A stretch of DNA of 64,000 nt from Thalassobaculum_A sp040219215 (lineage in GTDB: Bacteria > Pseudomonadota > Alphaproteobacteria > Thalassobaculales > Thalassobaculaceae), in NCBI RefSeq assembly GCF_040219215.1, contig NZ_JAVJSX010000005.1:1-64000 (forward strand). Direction: 5' to 3'. Shown here piece after piece: positions 28,120-35,842 of the stretch. The notes beneath the pieces were generated by a model. It saw only the letters and a list, made by a program, of their open reading frames with translations, searched no databases and was not told the DNA's origin. Every line of letters begins with the position of its first letter. The first letter of the stretch is position 1. Position numbers and translations under genes: made by a program.

Positions 28120-28441
28120 GATCTCAACTCCTGTGGCACGCCCGGCGCGCGTCATCGCGGGGTTTAGGTCCCCCGGGCGCCGCGTGCAAGCGTTCGACAG
28201 GAGGACCCGACCCTTAGAGGGTGGTTTTGCCGAGCTTCGTGGTGGTGGTGGCGAACGCGCCGCAGCGCAGGCAGGACGAGGCTGCGGCGGCGCGGGTGGC
28301 GCCGTCGGCGTGCGTGCGGATCCCGGAACGGATGTCCATCTCGACCATGATGGCGTTCATACGCCAATTCCCGACGGCTGAAAATGGAGATTCCTCGTAT
28401 CGGGCGGTTAAGTGTTGCACACTGGGGCAGGCACGGAGGCG
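28120..28441. other. 322-nt region between asd and the PAS gene
   Basis: Divergent promoter region. It holds the asd ribosome-binding site (AGGAG). A 48-residue minus-strand frame (Met at 28360, stop at 28214) contains a SCLRC pair but has only weak initiation signals, so I do not call it. No clear operator or terminator is seen. Confidence 0.5.
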
Positions 28442-29056
28442 ATGGACGGTCCAAGGACCTCACGCAGCATGCAACGCGGTGAAAACCCTGACGAGGACGG
28501 CGCGCAGTTGATCGACGACGTGCTTGTACGATCTGTCGAGCTGGGTCTGCAGGGCGAACTTCGCCAATACCCGGATCTGGTGGACATCCTGGCGTACTGG
28601 TCCGGTAAGCGTGGCGGGCGGCGGTTCCCGGGCCGCGGCGACATTGATCCCGTCGAGATCCCGCAGTTCCTGCCGCGCATCATGCTGGCCGATGTCAGCC
28701 GTGACCCGCTCGACTTCCACTACCGCCTCGTCGGGACCGGGATCTGCGACATCCACTGGTTCGACTTTACCCGACTGACGCCGCGTGAGCTGGAACCACC
28801 GGAATATGGCCGACTGGTATGGGACGACTATGTCGCGATCGTCGACCGCGGCGAGCCGGTCGCGCACGTCGTCATCTTCGAGAGCCCGCGCAAGATCCGC
28901 TATTACGCCCGCATCGTCCTGCCGCTGGCGGCCGACGGAGAGACCATCGACATGCTGATGATCGTCGACAGCCGCGAGCAGAACACCAACGAACTCAAGG
29001 ACATGTTCGAAGCGGTATCGGCGCATACCGCGCCGCCGGGCGTGTCCCTGATCTGA
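28442..29056 (+). CDS. PAS_5-type domain protein
   Basis: 204 residues; a single PAS_5-like domain (about 50-190) typical of Rhodospirillales. Diagnostic segments are FPGRGDIDPVEIPQFLP, FHYRLVGTGI and ARIVLPLAADG. It has no kinase, cyclase or DNA-binding domain, so it is a stand-alone sensor or adaptor of unknown ligand. The ATG at 28442 is close behind GGAGG; a GTG at 28412 is a possible longer start. A second family member lies at 43628-44176. Confidence 0.75.
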   Translation: MDGPRTSRSMQRGENPDEDGAQLIDDVLVRSVELGLQGELRQYPDLVDILAYWSGKRGGRRFPGRGDIDPVEIPQFLPRIMLADVSRDPLDFHYRLVGTGICDIHWFDFTRLTPRELEPPEYGRLVWDDYVAIVDRGEPVAHVVIFESPRKIRYYARIVLPLAADGETIDMLMIVDSREQNTNELKDMFEAVSAHTAPPGVSLI

Positions 29057-29089
29057 TGTCGGGCCACGCCGGCGCCGGTGGCCGGCCGA

Positions 29090-30208
29090 TCAGCCGGACG
29101 CGAGCTTGTCGAGTTCCTTCAGGATGCTGTCGGTCATGGTGGCGGTCGACACCTTGGCCATGCCGGCCTGCATGATGTCGCCGGTGCGAATGCCTCCGGC
29201 CAGGACGTTGTCGATGGCCTTCTCGATCAGGTCGGCGTCCTCACCCATGTCGAACGAGTAGCGCAGCAGCATCGCGAACGACAGCAACTCGGCGATCGGA
29301 TTGGCCGCACCCTTGCCGGCAATGTCCGGAGCCGAGCCGTGCACCGGCTCGTACAGGGCGTGGCGGCGGCCGGTGGTCGGATCCTCCGCACCCAGCGAGG
29401 CCGACGGCAGCATGCCAAGCGAGCCGGTCAGCATCGCCGCGCAATCCGACAGGATGTCGCCGAACAGGTTGTCGGTGACGATCACGTCGAACTGCTTGGG
29501 GTTGCGGACCAACTGCATGGCGCAGTTGTCGGCGAACATGTTCTCGTATTCGAGACCCTTGCCCTCGGCCTTGTGCAGGCCGGTCATGACCTGGCGCCAG
29601 AGCACGCCTGACATCATCACATTGGCCTTCTCGACCGAAGTGACCTTGCCGCGGCGCTTGCGGGCGAGGTCGAAGGCGACCCGGCCGATGCGCTCGATCT
29701 CGGGTGTGGTGTAGGCCTGGGTGTCGAAGCCGCGCTTGCCGCCGCCCGGCAGATCCTCGATGCCGCGCGGCTCGCAGAAATACACGCCGCCGGTCAACTC
29801 GCGCAGGATCATGATGTCCAGCCCAGCCACCAGTTCCTTCTTCAGCGAGGAATTGTCGGCCATTGATCCGAACACCATGGCCGGACGCAGGTTGGCGAAC
29901 AGATCCATTTCCTTGCGCAGGCGCAGCAGGCCGCGTTCCGGCTTCTTCTCGAACGGCAGGTCGTCGTATTTCGGGCCGCCGACCGCGCCGAACAGCACGG
30001 CGTCGGCGTCGATCGCATCGGCCATGGTCTCGTCGGTCAGCGGGGTGCCGCTGGCGTCATAGGCGGCACCGCCGACCAGGCCTTCCTGGACGTCGAACGA
30101 GACGGACCGCTTCTTCGCCATCCAGTCGACGACGCGCAGGGTTTCACGCACCACCTCGGGGCCGATGCCGTCACCCGGCAGTACGAGCAGTTTCTTGTTG
30201 GACGCCAT
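29090..30208 (-). CDS. leuB: 3-isopropylmalate dehydrogenase
   Basis: Oxidises and decarboxylates 3-isopropylmalate in leucine synthesis. 372 residues. LPGDGIGPEVV opens the protein; LRKEMDLFANLRPA carries the substrate-binding Arg residues; TDNLFGDILSD gives the metal-binding Asp residues; HGSAPDIAGKG is the NAD-binding loop. AAGGAG precedes the ATG. It is third in the order leuC, leuD, leuB on the minus strand, 132 nt after leuD, so probably one operon. Confidence 0.97.
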   Translation of the reverse strand: MASNKKLLVLPGDGIGPEVVRETLRVVDWMAKKRSVSFDVQEGLVGGAAYDASGTPLTDETMADAIDADAVLFGAVGGPKYDDLPFEKKPERGLLRLRKEMDLFANLRPAMVFGSMADNSSLKKELVAGLDIMILRELTGGVYFCEPRGIEDLPGGGKRGFDTQAYTTPEIERIGRVAFDLARKRRGKVTSVEKANVMMSGVLWRQVMTGLHKAEGKGLEYENMFADNCAMQLVRNPKQFDVIVTDNLFGDILSDCAAMLTGSLGMLPSASLGAEDPTTGRRHALYEPVHGSAPDIAGKGAANPIAELLSFAMLLRYSFDMGEDADLIEKAIDNVLAGGIRTGDIMQAGMAKVSTATMTDSILKELDKLASG

Positions 30209-30340
30209 GACGCTCCTTAGTCCCCCGAGTCTGATCCGTGAATGAGCGTTTGCTTATCCGAACCGCCGGGCCGTAGCAAATGGGTTGTGTCGAAGGTGGA
30301 CCGGACAGGCAGTCGGCTGAGCAGCCGGCTGCCCTTCAAG

Positions 30341-30946
30341 TCAGGCCCAGGGCTGATCGCGCTTCCGCTTCTCTTCGAAATCGGAAATCCCGGTCTCGCG
30401 CTTCATGGTGAGGCCGATGTCGTCGAGCCCGTTCAGCAGGCAATGCTTGCGGTGCGCATCGATCTCGAACGACACGCTCTCGCCGTTCGGCCGGCCGATC
30501 GTCTGGTTCTCCAGGTCGACCTCCAGCACCGCGTTCGAGCCCTTGGCGGCGTCGTCCATCAACTCGCGCAACTGCTGCTTGGTCACCTTGATCGGCAGAA
30601 TGCCGTTCTTGAAGCAGTTGTTGTAGAAGATGTCGGCGAAGCTGGTGCTGATCACGCAGCGGATGCCGAAGTCGAGCAGCGCCCATGGGGCGTGCTCGCG
30701 GCTCGACCCGCAGCCGAAATTATCGTCGGCCACCAGGATCTGGGCGTTGCGGTACTGCGGCTTGTTGAGCGCGAACTCCGGCTTCTCGTTGCCGTTGTCG
30801 TCGTAGCGCATCTCGGCGAACAGGTGCTTGCCGAGTCCGGTGCGCTTGATGGTCTTCAGGTACTGCTTCGGAATGATCATATCGGTGTCGATGTTGATCA
30901 TGTCGAGCGGTGCGGCGGTACCGCGAAGCTGGTTGAACTTGTCCAT
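30341..30946 (-). CDS. leuD: 3-isopropylmalate dehydratase small subunit
   Basis: Swivelling domain of isopropylmalate isomerase, which works as a heterodimer with LeuC. 201 residues; INIDTDMIIPKQYLKTI and DDNFGCGSSREHAPWAL are the family signatures. GGGAG lies before the ATG at 30946. The same frame is open far upstream, across the leuC region, but that part is the wrong frame of leuC and not a fusion. It starts 24 nt after the leuC stop. Confidence 0.97.
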   Translation of the reverse strand: MDKFNQLRGTAAPLDMINIDTDMIIPKQYLKTIKRTGLGKHLFAEMRYDDNGNEKPEFALNKPQYRNAQILVADDNFGCGSSREHAPWALLDFGIRCVISTSFADIFYNNCFKNGILPIKVTKQQLRELMDDAAKGSNAVLEVDLENQTIGRPNGESVSFEIDAHRKHCLLNGLDDIGLTMKRETGISDFEEKRKRDQPWA

Positions 30947-30969
30947 CCGTTTTCTCCCGATCCCGTCGT

Positions 30970-32379
30970 TCAGTTCGCCAGTTCGCGGACATCGGCCAGC
31001 CGGCCGGTGATCGCCGCCGCCGCCGCCATCGCGGGGCTGACCAAATGGGTCCGCCCGCCGCGGCCCTGACGGCCTTCGAAGTTGCGGTTCGAGGTCGAAG
31101 CGCAGCGCTCGCCCGGCTCCAGCTTGTCGGCGTTCATGGCCAGGCACATCGAGCAGCCCGGCTCGCGCCAGTCGAACCCAGCGGCCCGAAGGATTTCGGC
31201 GATGCCTTCCGCCTCGGCCTGTTCCTTCACCAGACCGGAACCCGGGACCACCATCGCATGGACGCTGTCGGCCACCTTGCGCCCCTTGGCGATGGCGGCC
31301 ACGGCGCGCAGATCTTCGATCCGGCCGTTGGTGCAGGAACCGATGAACACCTTGTCGACCTTGACCTGATCGATCGGGGTGTTCGGCTCCAGGCCCATGT
31401 ATTTCAGCGACCGCTCGATCGACGCCTTCTTGGCCGGATCGCTCTCGGCAGCCGGGTCGGGAGTGCGGCCGGTGACCGGCAGCACGTCCTGCGGGCTGGT
31501 GCCCCAGGTGACCTGCGGCACGATATCGGCGGCGCGCAGCGTGACTTCCTTGTCGTACACCGCGCCCGGATCCGACGGCAGGGTCCGCCAGTAGTTGACC
31601 GCGGCCTCCCAGGCGGCACCCTTCGGCGCCATCGGGCGGCCCTTCAGGTACTCGAACGTCGTCTCGTCCGGCGCGATCATGCCGGCACGGGCGCCGGCCT
31701 CGATCGTCATGTTGCAGACGGTCATGCGGGATTCCATCGACATGGCGCGGATCGCCTCGCCGGCGTACTCCACGACATGCCCGGTACCGCCGGCCGTGCC
31801 GATCGCGCCGATGATCGCCAGCACCACGTCCTTCGACGTCACCCCGACCGGCAGCTCGCCGTCGACGGTGATGCGCATGTTCTTGGCGGGGGCCTGCACC
31901 AGGGTCTGGGTGGCCAGCACGTGCTCGACCTCGGAGGTGCCGATGCCGAACGCCAGCGAGCCGAAGGCGCCGTGGGTGGCGGTGTGGCTGTCGCCGCACA
32001 CGATGGTCATGCCCGGCAGGGTGAAGCCCTGCTCCGGCCCGATGATGTGGACGATGCCCTGGCGGACATCCATCACCGGGAAGTAGGGGACGCCGAACGC
32101 CTTGACGTTGCTCTCCAGGGTCTCGACCTGGATCCGGCTCTCCTCGTCCGCAATGCCCTTGGTGCGGTCGGTGGTCGGAATGTTGTGGTCGGCAACGGCC
32201 AGCGTCAGTTCCGGTCGGCGCACCTTGCGGCCGGCGGCGCGCAATCCCTCGAAGGCCTGCGGGCTGGTGACCTCGTGGACCAGGTGGCGGTCGATGTAGA
32301 CCAGACAGGTCCCGTCCTCCTGGACGTCGACCAGGTGAGCGTCCCAGATCTTGTCGAACAGGGTGCGGGGTTTGGCCAT
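30970..32379 (-). CDS. leuC: 3-isopropylmalate dehydratase large subunit
   Basis: Catalytic 4Fe-4S subunit of isopropylmalate isomerase. 469 residues. The cluster ligands lie in IGSCTNGR and in CSMCLAMN; DSHTATHGAFGSLAFGIGTSE is the aconitase-like core and is complete. The start at 32379 gives MAKPRTLFDKIWD with AGGAGGGAA upstream; a longer frame has no such support. It is first gene of the leuC-leuD-leuB set. No leader peptide or attenuator was recognised in the 172 nt upstream. Confidence 0.97.
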   Translation of the reverse strand: MAKPRTLFDKIWDAHLVDVQEDGTCLVYIDRHLVHEVTSPQAFEGLRAAGRKVRRPELTLAVADHNIPTTDRTKGIADEESRIQVETLESNVKAFGVPYFPVMDVRQGIVHIIGPEQGFTLPGMTIVCGDSHTATHGAFGSLAFGIGTSEVEHVLATQTLVQAPAKNMRITVDGELPVGVTSKDVVLAIIGAIGTAGGTGHVVEYAGEAIRAMSMESRMTVCNMTIEAGARAGMIAPDETTFEYLKGRPMAPKGAAWEAAVNYWRTLPSDPGAVYDKEVTLRAADIVPQVTWGTSPQDVLPVTGRTPDPAAESDPAKKASIERSLKYMGLEPNTPIDQVKVDKVFIGSCTNGRIEDLRAVAAIAKGRKVADSVHAMVVPGSGLVKEQAEAEGIAEILRAAGFDWREPGCSMCLAMNADKLEPGERCASTSNRNFEGRQGRGGRTHLVSPAMAAAAAITGRLADVRELAN

Positions 32380-32551
32380 GGCTGCGTGTTCCCTCCTGAA
32401 CCCGGTCGCGCGCCCGATCGGCGCGGCCGTGCTTCGTGTGTTCCGAACGCGGGACATTACAAAGATGCGGCCCCCGCGCAAACCGCGAAACGCGCAAGAG
32501 GGCTTTGCGCGGGGAATCGGTCGGCTGTTGCCGACGCGGCCCGGCGGTGAT

Positions 32552-32923
32552 TCAGTCGTCCGGCGGCTCCATGAAGCTGGCCGGCGGGACCCAGGTTTCA
32601 GGCCGGAACCGATTGGCCCAGCGGCACATGTCCTGGAGCACCGGCAGCAGTCCGCGACCCATCGGGGTCAGGGTGTACTCGAAACGGACCGGCCGCTCCT
32701 GGTAGGGCGCCTTCGCTACCAGACCGGCGACCTCCATGCCGGCCAGCCGGTCGGTCAGGACATTGGTGGTGATGCGCTCGGGCGACGCCAGGAACTCGGC
32801 AAACCGCTTCTTGCCGTTCAGCATGTCGCGCAGGATGACCAGGGTCCAGCGATCCCCGACGATATCCAGGGTCGTCGCGATCGGGCAGCCGGAACGGGGG
32901 GTGCGTTTTGCAGCGGAGCTCAT
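32552..32923 (-). CDS. HxlR-family transcriptional regulator
   Basis: 123 residues with the winged-helix layout of HxlR: CPIATTLDIVGDRWTLVIL, then LASPERITTNVLTDRLAGM for the recognition region, and RFEYTLTPMGRGLLPVL for the wing. The start at 32923 is chosen by family length, since the ribosome-binding site is poor and the frame continues upstream. It diverges from the GFA-family gene, with a near-perfect palindrome in the 84-nt gap. Control of that gene and of itself is inferred; the inducer, perhaps an aldehyde, is unknown. Confidence 0.85.
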   Translation of the reverse strand: MSSAAKRTPRSGCPIATTLDIVGDRWTLVILRDMLNGKKRFAEFLASPERITTNVLTDRLAGMEVAGLVAKAPYQERPVRFEYTLTPMGRGLLPVLQDMCRWANRFRPETWVPPASFMEPPDD

Positions 32924-32933
32924 GACGTACTGA

Positions 32934-32955
32934 CTTGTGAATTGCAATTGACAAG
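32934..32955. promoter_or_regulatory. Palindromic operator between hxlR-type gene and GFA gene
   Basis: Arms CTTGTGAATTG and CAATTGACAAG pair at 10 of 11 positions with no spacer. The site is AT-rich within GC-rich DNA, starts 10 nt upstream of the regulator ATG and includes a TTGACA that could be the -35 box of the divergent gene. It is the natural binding site for the dimeric HxlR protein. Confidence 0.7.
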
Positions 32956-33007
32956 TGTTGATCGTATCGTGACGACCATCAGTCGACAAATCCCGAGGGA
33001 GGATAGA

Positions 33008-33448
33008 ATGTCATCGAAACTGACCGGTGGATGCCTGTGCGGGTCGGTACGCTACCACAGTCCGGCCGAGCCGGTCCTCACGGCCCATTGCCATTGCGCG
33101 GACTGCCGACGGAGCAGCGGAACCGGCCACTGCACCCACGTGGTCATGCCGGAAGCCGGCTTCACGGTGACCGGTGAGGTGCGTTTCTTCGATCGGCCCG
33201 CGGACAGCGGCAACTTGGTTCGTCGCGGCTTCTGCCCGGCGTGCGGGTCGCCCATCTATTCGACCAACAGCATGATGCCCGACAAGGTGTTCATCCGGGC
33301 GTCCAGCCTTGACGATCCGGAACTCGCCAAGCCAGCCATGTCGGTCTACGCCAGCCGCGCCCCGTCCTGGGATGCGGTCGATCCGGCGCTTCCGGCGTTC
33401 GCGGAGATGCCGACGGGTGGGCCGAAGGCGGCCATCCCGGCGGCATGA
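33008..33448 (+). CDS. GFA-family zinc protein (glutathione-dependent formaldehyde-activating type)
   Basis: 146 residues with the CENP-V/GFA fold. Zinc ligands are in GGCLCGSVRY, HCHCADCRRSSG and GFCPACGSPI. True Gfa adds formaldehyde to glutathione; many homologues have unknown substrates, so activity is inferred only from the fold. GGGAGG precedes the ATG at 33008. It is divergently controlled with the HxlR-type gene and is followed by a strong hairpin at 33481. Confidence 0.85.
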   Translation: MSSKLTGGCLCGSVRYHSPAEPVLTAHCHCADCRRSSGTGHCTHVVMPEAGFTVTGEVRFFDRPADSGNLVRRGFCPACGSPIYSTNSMMPDKVFIRASSLDDPELAKPAMSVYASRAPSWDAVDPALPAFAEMPTGGPKAAIPAA

Positions 33449-33480
33449 GAGGAAAGCACGGAGCCGGTCAGGCACACGAA

Positions 33481-33512
33481 TGCGCCCCCGGAAGCGGACT
33501 CCCGGGGGCGCA
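33481..33512. terminator. Bidirectional hairpin between the GFA gene and rplS
   Basis: Arms TGCGCCCCCGG (33481-33491) and CCGGGGGCGCA (33502-33512) pair over 11 bp around a 10-nt loop. It lies 32 nt after the GFA stop and 29 nt after the rplS stop on the other strand. Without a T run it is an inferred terminator. Confidence 0.65.
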
Positions 33513-33541
33513 ATTCATTCAGCCGTAAGGTCGGCCTCGGT

Positions 33542-34027
33542 TCAGGCCTCGGCCTGCTCCGCGGCGGCGGCCTGCTTGGCAGCTGCCAGCTCGGCCTGGT
33601 TGGCCTGACGAACGGCCTTCTGCTCGAGCGCGGCTGCGCGATCCTTGGCGGCCGCCTTGCCGGCGACGCCGGTGGTCTTCTCGGCGATACGGGCCGACTT
33701 ACCGGTCAGGCCGCGCAGATAGTAAAGCTTGGCGCGCCGGACCTTGCCGCGCCGGATAAGCTCGACGCCGGCGATCCGCGGCGAGTACAGCGGGAACACC
33801 CGCTCCACGCCCTCGCCGTAGGAGATCTTGCGGACGGTGAACGAGGAGTTCATGCCGTCGCTGCGGCGCGCGATGCAGACGCCTTCGAACGCCTGGATGC
33901 GCTCGCGCGTGCCTTCGACGACCTTGACGTCGATCCGCACCGTGTCACCGGGGCCGAAATCCGGGAAAGTCCGGTCGGCCGACAGAGCGGCCATCTGCTC
34001 GCTCTCGAGCTGTTCGATGATGTTCAT
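33542..34027 (-). CDS. rplS: 50S ribosomal protein L19
   Basis: 161 residues. The conserved core to about residue 115 includes FGPGDTVRIDVKVVEGTRER and RGKVRRAKLYYLRGLTGK. The remaining tail is an Ala/Lys/Glu-rich extension longer than in enteric L19, as in other alphaproteobacteria. ATGA overlap with trmD makes it the last gene of ffh-rpsP-rimM-trmD-rplS, ending before a hairpin. Confidence 0.97.
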   Translation of the reverse strand: MNIIEQLESEQMAALSADRTFPDFGPGDTVRIDVKVVEGTRERIQAFEGVCIARRSDGMNSSFTVRKISYGEGVERVFPLYSPRIAGVELIRRGKVRRAKLYYLRGLTGKSARIAEKTTGVAGKAAAKDRAAALEQKAVRQANQAELAAAKQAAAAEQAEA

Positions 34028-34788
34028 GGCGTGGTCTCCGTGTCCTCGTCGTCGGCCGCGGCAACGGCCCGTTCCAGTCGTGCGCGGTGGCGGGCCCACA
34101 GATCGGGTCGCCGTTCCCGCGTAATCCGTTCCGCTTCCCGGCGCCGCCACGCCTTCACGTTGGCATGGTGGCCGCTGGTCAGCACCTCGGGGACGGTCAT
34201 ACCGTTCCATTCCCGAGGCTGCGTATAGAGGGGGTACTCGAGCAGCCCCTCTTCGAAACTCTCTTCGGCGAGTGTCTCCGCCGCGCCGAGCACTCCCGGC
34301 AGCAGGCGGATCGCCGCATCCATGACCGTGATCGCCGCCGGCTCTCCACCGGAGAGCACGAAGTCCCCGAGGCTCATCTCCTCGAGGCCGCGGGCGGCAA
34401 TCACCCGTTCATCCAATCCCTCGTAGCGCCCGCACAGCAGGACCACTCCCGGTTCCGCCGCCAGCGCCTTGGCCCGTGCCTGATCGAACCGACGGCCACG
34501 CGGACTGAGATAGATCCGCGGTCCGGGCCGGTCCTCAATCGAGGCAAGTGCCGCATCGACGACGTCCGGTCGCATGACCATACCGGCGCCCCCACCGAAC
34601 GGGGTGTCGTCGACGGAGCGGTGCTTATCGCGCGCGAACTCCCGGATGTCCAGTGCTTTCAGCGTCCAGATCCCGGCGGCCAGTGCCTTGCCGGCCAGCG
34701 AGACGCCGAGCGGCCCCGGAAACATCTCCGGGAACAGCGTCAGCACCGTTGCGTGCCACGGCGCGCCTCTGGTCTCCGCCTCGCTCAT
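34024..34788 (-). CDS. trmD: tRNA (guanine37-N1)-methyltransferase
   Basis: Methylates G37 next to the anticodon and prevents +1 frameshifts. 254 residues with the SPOUT knot: LFPEMFPG at the N-terminus, YLSPRGRRFDQARA, LLCGRYEGLDERV and DFVLSGGEPA forming the SAM pocket, and MTVPEVLTSGHHANVKAWRR at the C-terminus. It starts 6 nt after the rimM stop and overlaps rplS by 4 nt. Confidence 0.97.
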   Translation of the reverse strand: MSEAETRGAPWHATVLTLFPEMFPGPLGVSLAGKALAAGIWTLKALDIREFARDKHRSVDDTPFGGGAGMVMRPDVVDAALASIEDRPGPRIYLSPRGRRFDQARAKALAAEPGVVLLCGRYEGLDERVIAARGLEEMSLGDFVLSGGEPAAITVMDAAIRLLPGVLGAAETLAEESFEEGLLEYPLYTQPREWNGMTVPEVLTSGHHANVKAWRRREAERITRERRPDLWARHRARLERAVAAADDEDTETTP

Positions 34789-34794
34789 CGGCGA

Positions 34795-35346
34795 TCACTC
34801 CGCCACGTCCCGGGGCAGATCCCGGGCCGACGGCTCCGGTTCGTCGTCCGGCGCCTCTTCAGGCGGATCAACCACAAGCCGTCCGCCGACCAGGTCGACC
34901 TCGGGAACCGTGGCCATGGTGAACGGCAGCATGTGCTGTCCGCCGTTGGCATCCACGTACTCCACCAGGTCGCCGGCCCCGAAATCGTGGACCGAGGTCA
35001 CCCGGCCCAAGGTCTCGCCACCGACCGACACCACCGACAGGCCGATCAGGTCGGCGTGGTAGAACGCGCCTTCCTCCGGCTCGGGCAGCGCCGCACGCGC
35101 GACATAGAACCGGGTGCCGCGCAGCGCTTCGGCGGCATTCCGGTCGGACACACCGTCGATGCGCACGATGACCGTGTCCTTGTGACGACCGGTGACCGAC
35201 AGCTTGAACCGGCGGTCGCCGCGCTCGTCCTCGACCAGGCCGTACGCCGCCACGTCGTCGGGGTTCTCGGTGAAGGGTTTCACCTTCACCTGACCCCGCA
35301 CGCCGTGCGCGCCGGCAACCGCCCCCAGACAGACCCGATCGACCAC
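34795..35346 (-). CDS. rimM: 16S rRNA processing / 30S assembly protein RimM
   Basis: Assists maturation of the 30S head with ribosomal protein S19. 183 residues: an N-terminal domain with LGAVAGAHGVRGQVKVKPF and a PRC-barrel C-terminal domain with GRVTSVHDFGAGDLVEY and MLPFTMATVPEVDL. The start is GTG at 35346 and gives the family N-terminus. Spacing to rpsP is 25 nt. The acidic C-terminal tail is longer than usual. Confidence 0.95.
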   Translation of the reverse strand: MVDRVCLGAVAGAHGVRGQVKVKPFTENPDDVAAYGLVEDERGDRRFKLSVTGRHKDTVIVRIDGVSDRNAAEALRGTRFYVARAALPEPEEGAFYHADLIGLSVVSVGGETLGRVTSVHDFGAGDLVEYVDANGGQHMLPFTMATVPEVDLVGGRLVVDPPEEAPDDEPEPSARDLPRDVAE

Positions 35347-35371
35347 CGCCGGCCTCCGCCGCGTTCCGCTA

Positions 35372-35773
35372 TCAGGCTTCCGCCGCGGCCTCGGCCGGCT
35401 CGGCAGCCTTGGCGGCAGCGGCTTCGGCCGCCTGCTTGGCCTTCTCGGCGGCCTCGGCCTCGCGCTCGGCGCGCTTCTTGCCCGGAGCCGACTTCTTCGG
35501 CTGCTCGCCGAACTTGAACGGCTCCATCAGGCCGGCCTGGCCGAGCAGCTTGTGCAGACGGTCGGTCGGACGGGCGCCGACGCCCAGCCAATGCTGGATG
35601 CGCTCGGCGTTCAGCACGACGCGGTCGGCGTGGCCCTGCGGCAGCATCGGGTTGTAGGTGCCGACCTTCTCGACGAAGCGGCCGTCGCGCGGGCTGGTCG
35701 CCTCGGCGATGACGATCCGGTAGAACGGCCGCTTCTTGGCGCCACCACGGGCCAGACGGATGCGGAGAGACAT
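35372..35773 (-). CDS. rpsP: 30S ribosomal protein S16
   Basis: 133 residues: the core MSLRIRLARGGAKKRPFYRI and FVEKVGTYNPML (1-85) is followed by a 45-residue Lys/Glu/Ala tail. Such a C-terminal extension is frequent in alphaproteobacteria. It lies between ffh and rimM, 69 nt after the ffh stop, in the classic translation operon. Confidence 0.97.
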   Translation of the reverse strand: MSLRIRLARGGAKKRPFYRIVIAEATSPRDGRFVEKVGTYNPMLPQGHADRVVLNAERIQHWLGVGARPTDRLHKLLGQAGLMEPFKFGEQPKKSAPGKKRAEREAEAAEKAKQAAEAAAAKAAEPAEAAAEA

Positions 35774-35842
35774 GGGGTAGTCCTTTCGGCTTCTTGAACA
35801 GTGAATAGGGGTATGCGGTTCGTCGTTCGTGATCCGGCGCGC

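Noticed and set aside
28214..28420. Possible 48-68 residue minus-strand protein with a SCLRC motif
   Set aside because: Weak ribosome-binding site and no recognisable family. Conservation would be needed to call it.
30341..32497. A 718-codon minus-strand frame that would fuse a long N-terminus to LeuD
   Set aside because: The first two thirds are the wrong frame of leuC. LeuD has its own start at 30946 with a ribosome-binding site and normal length.
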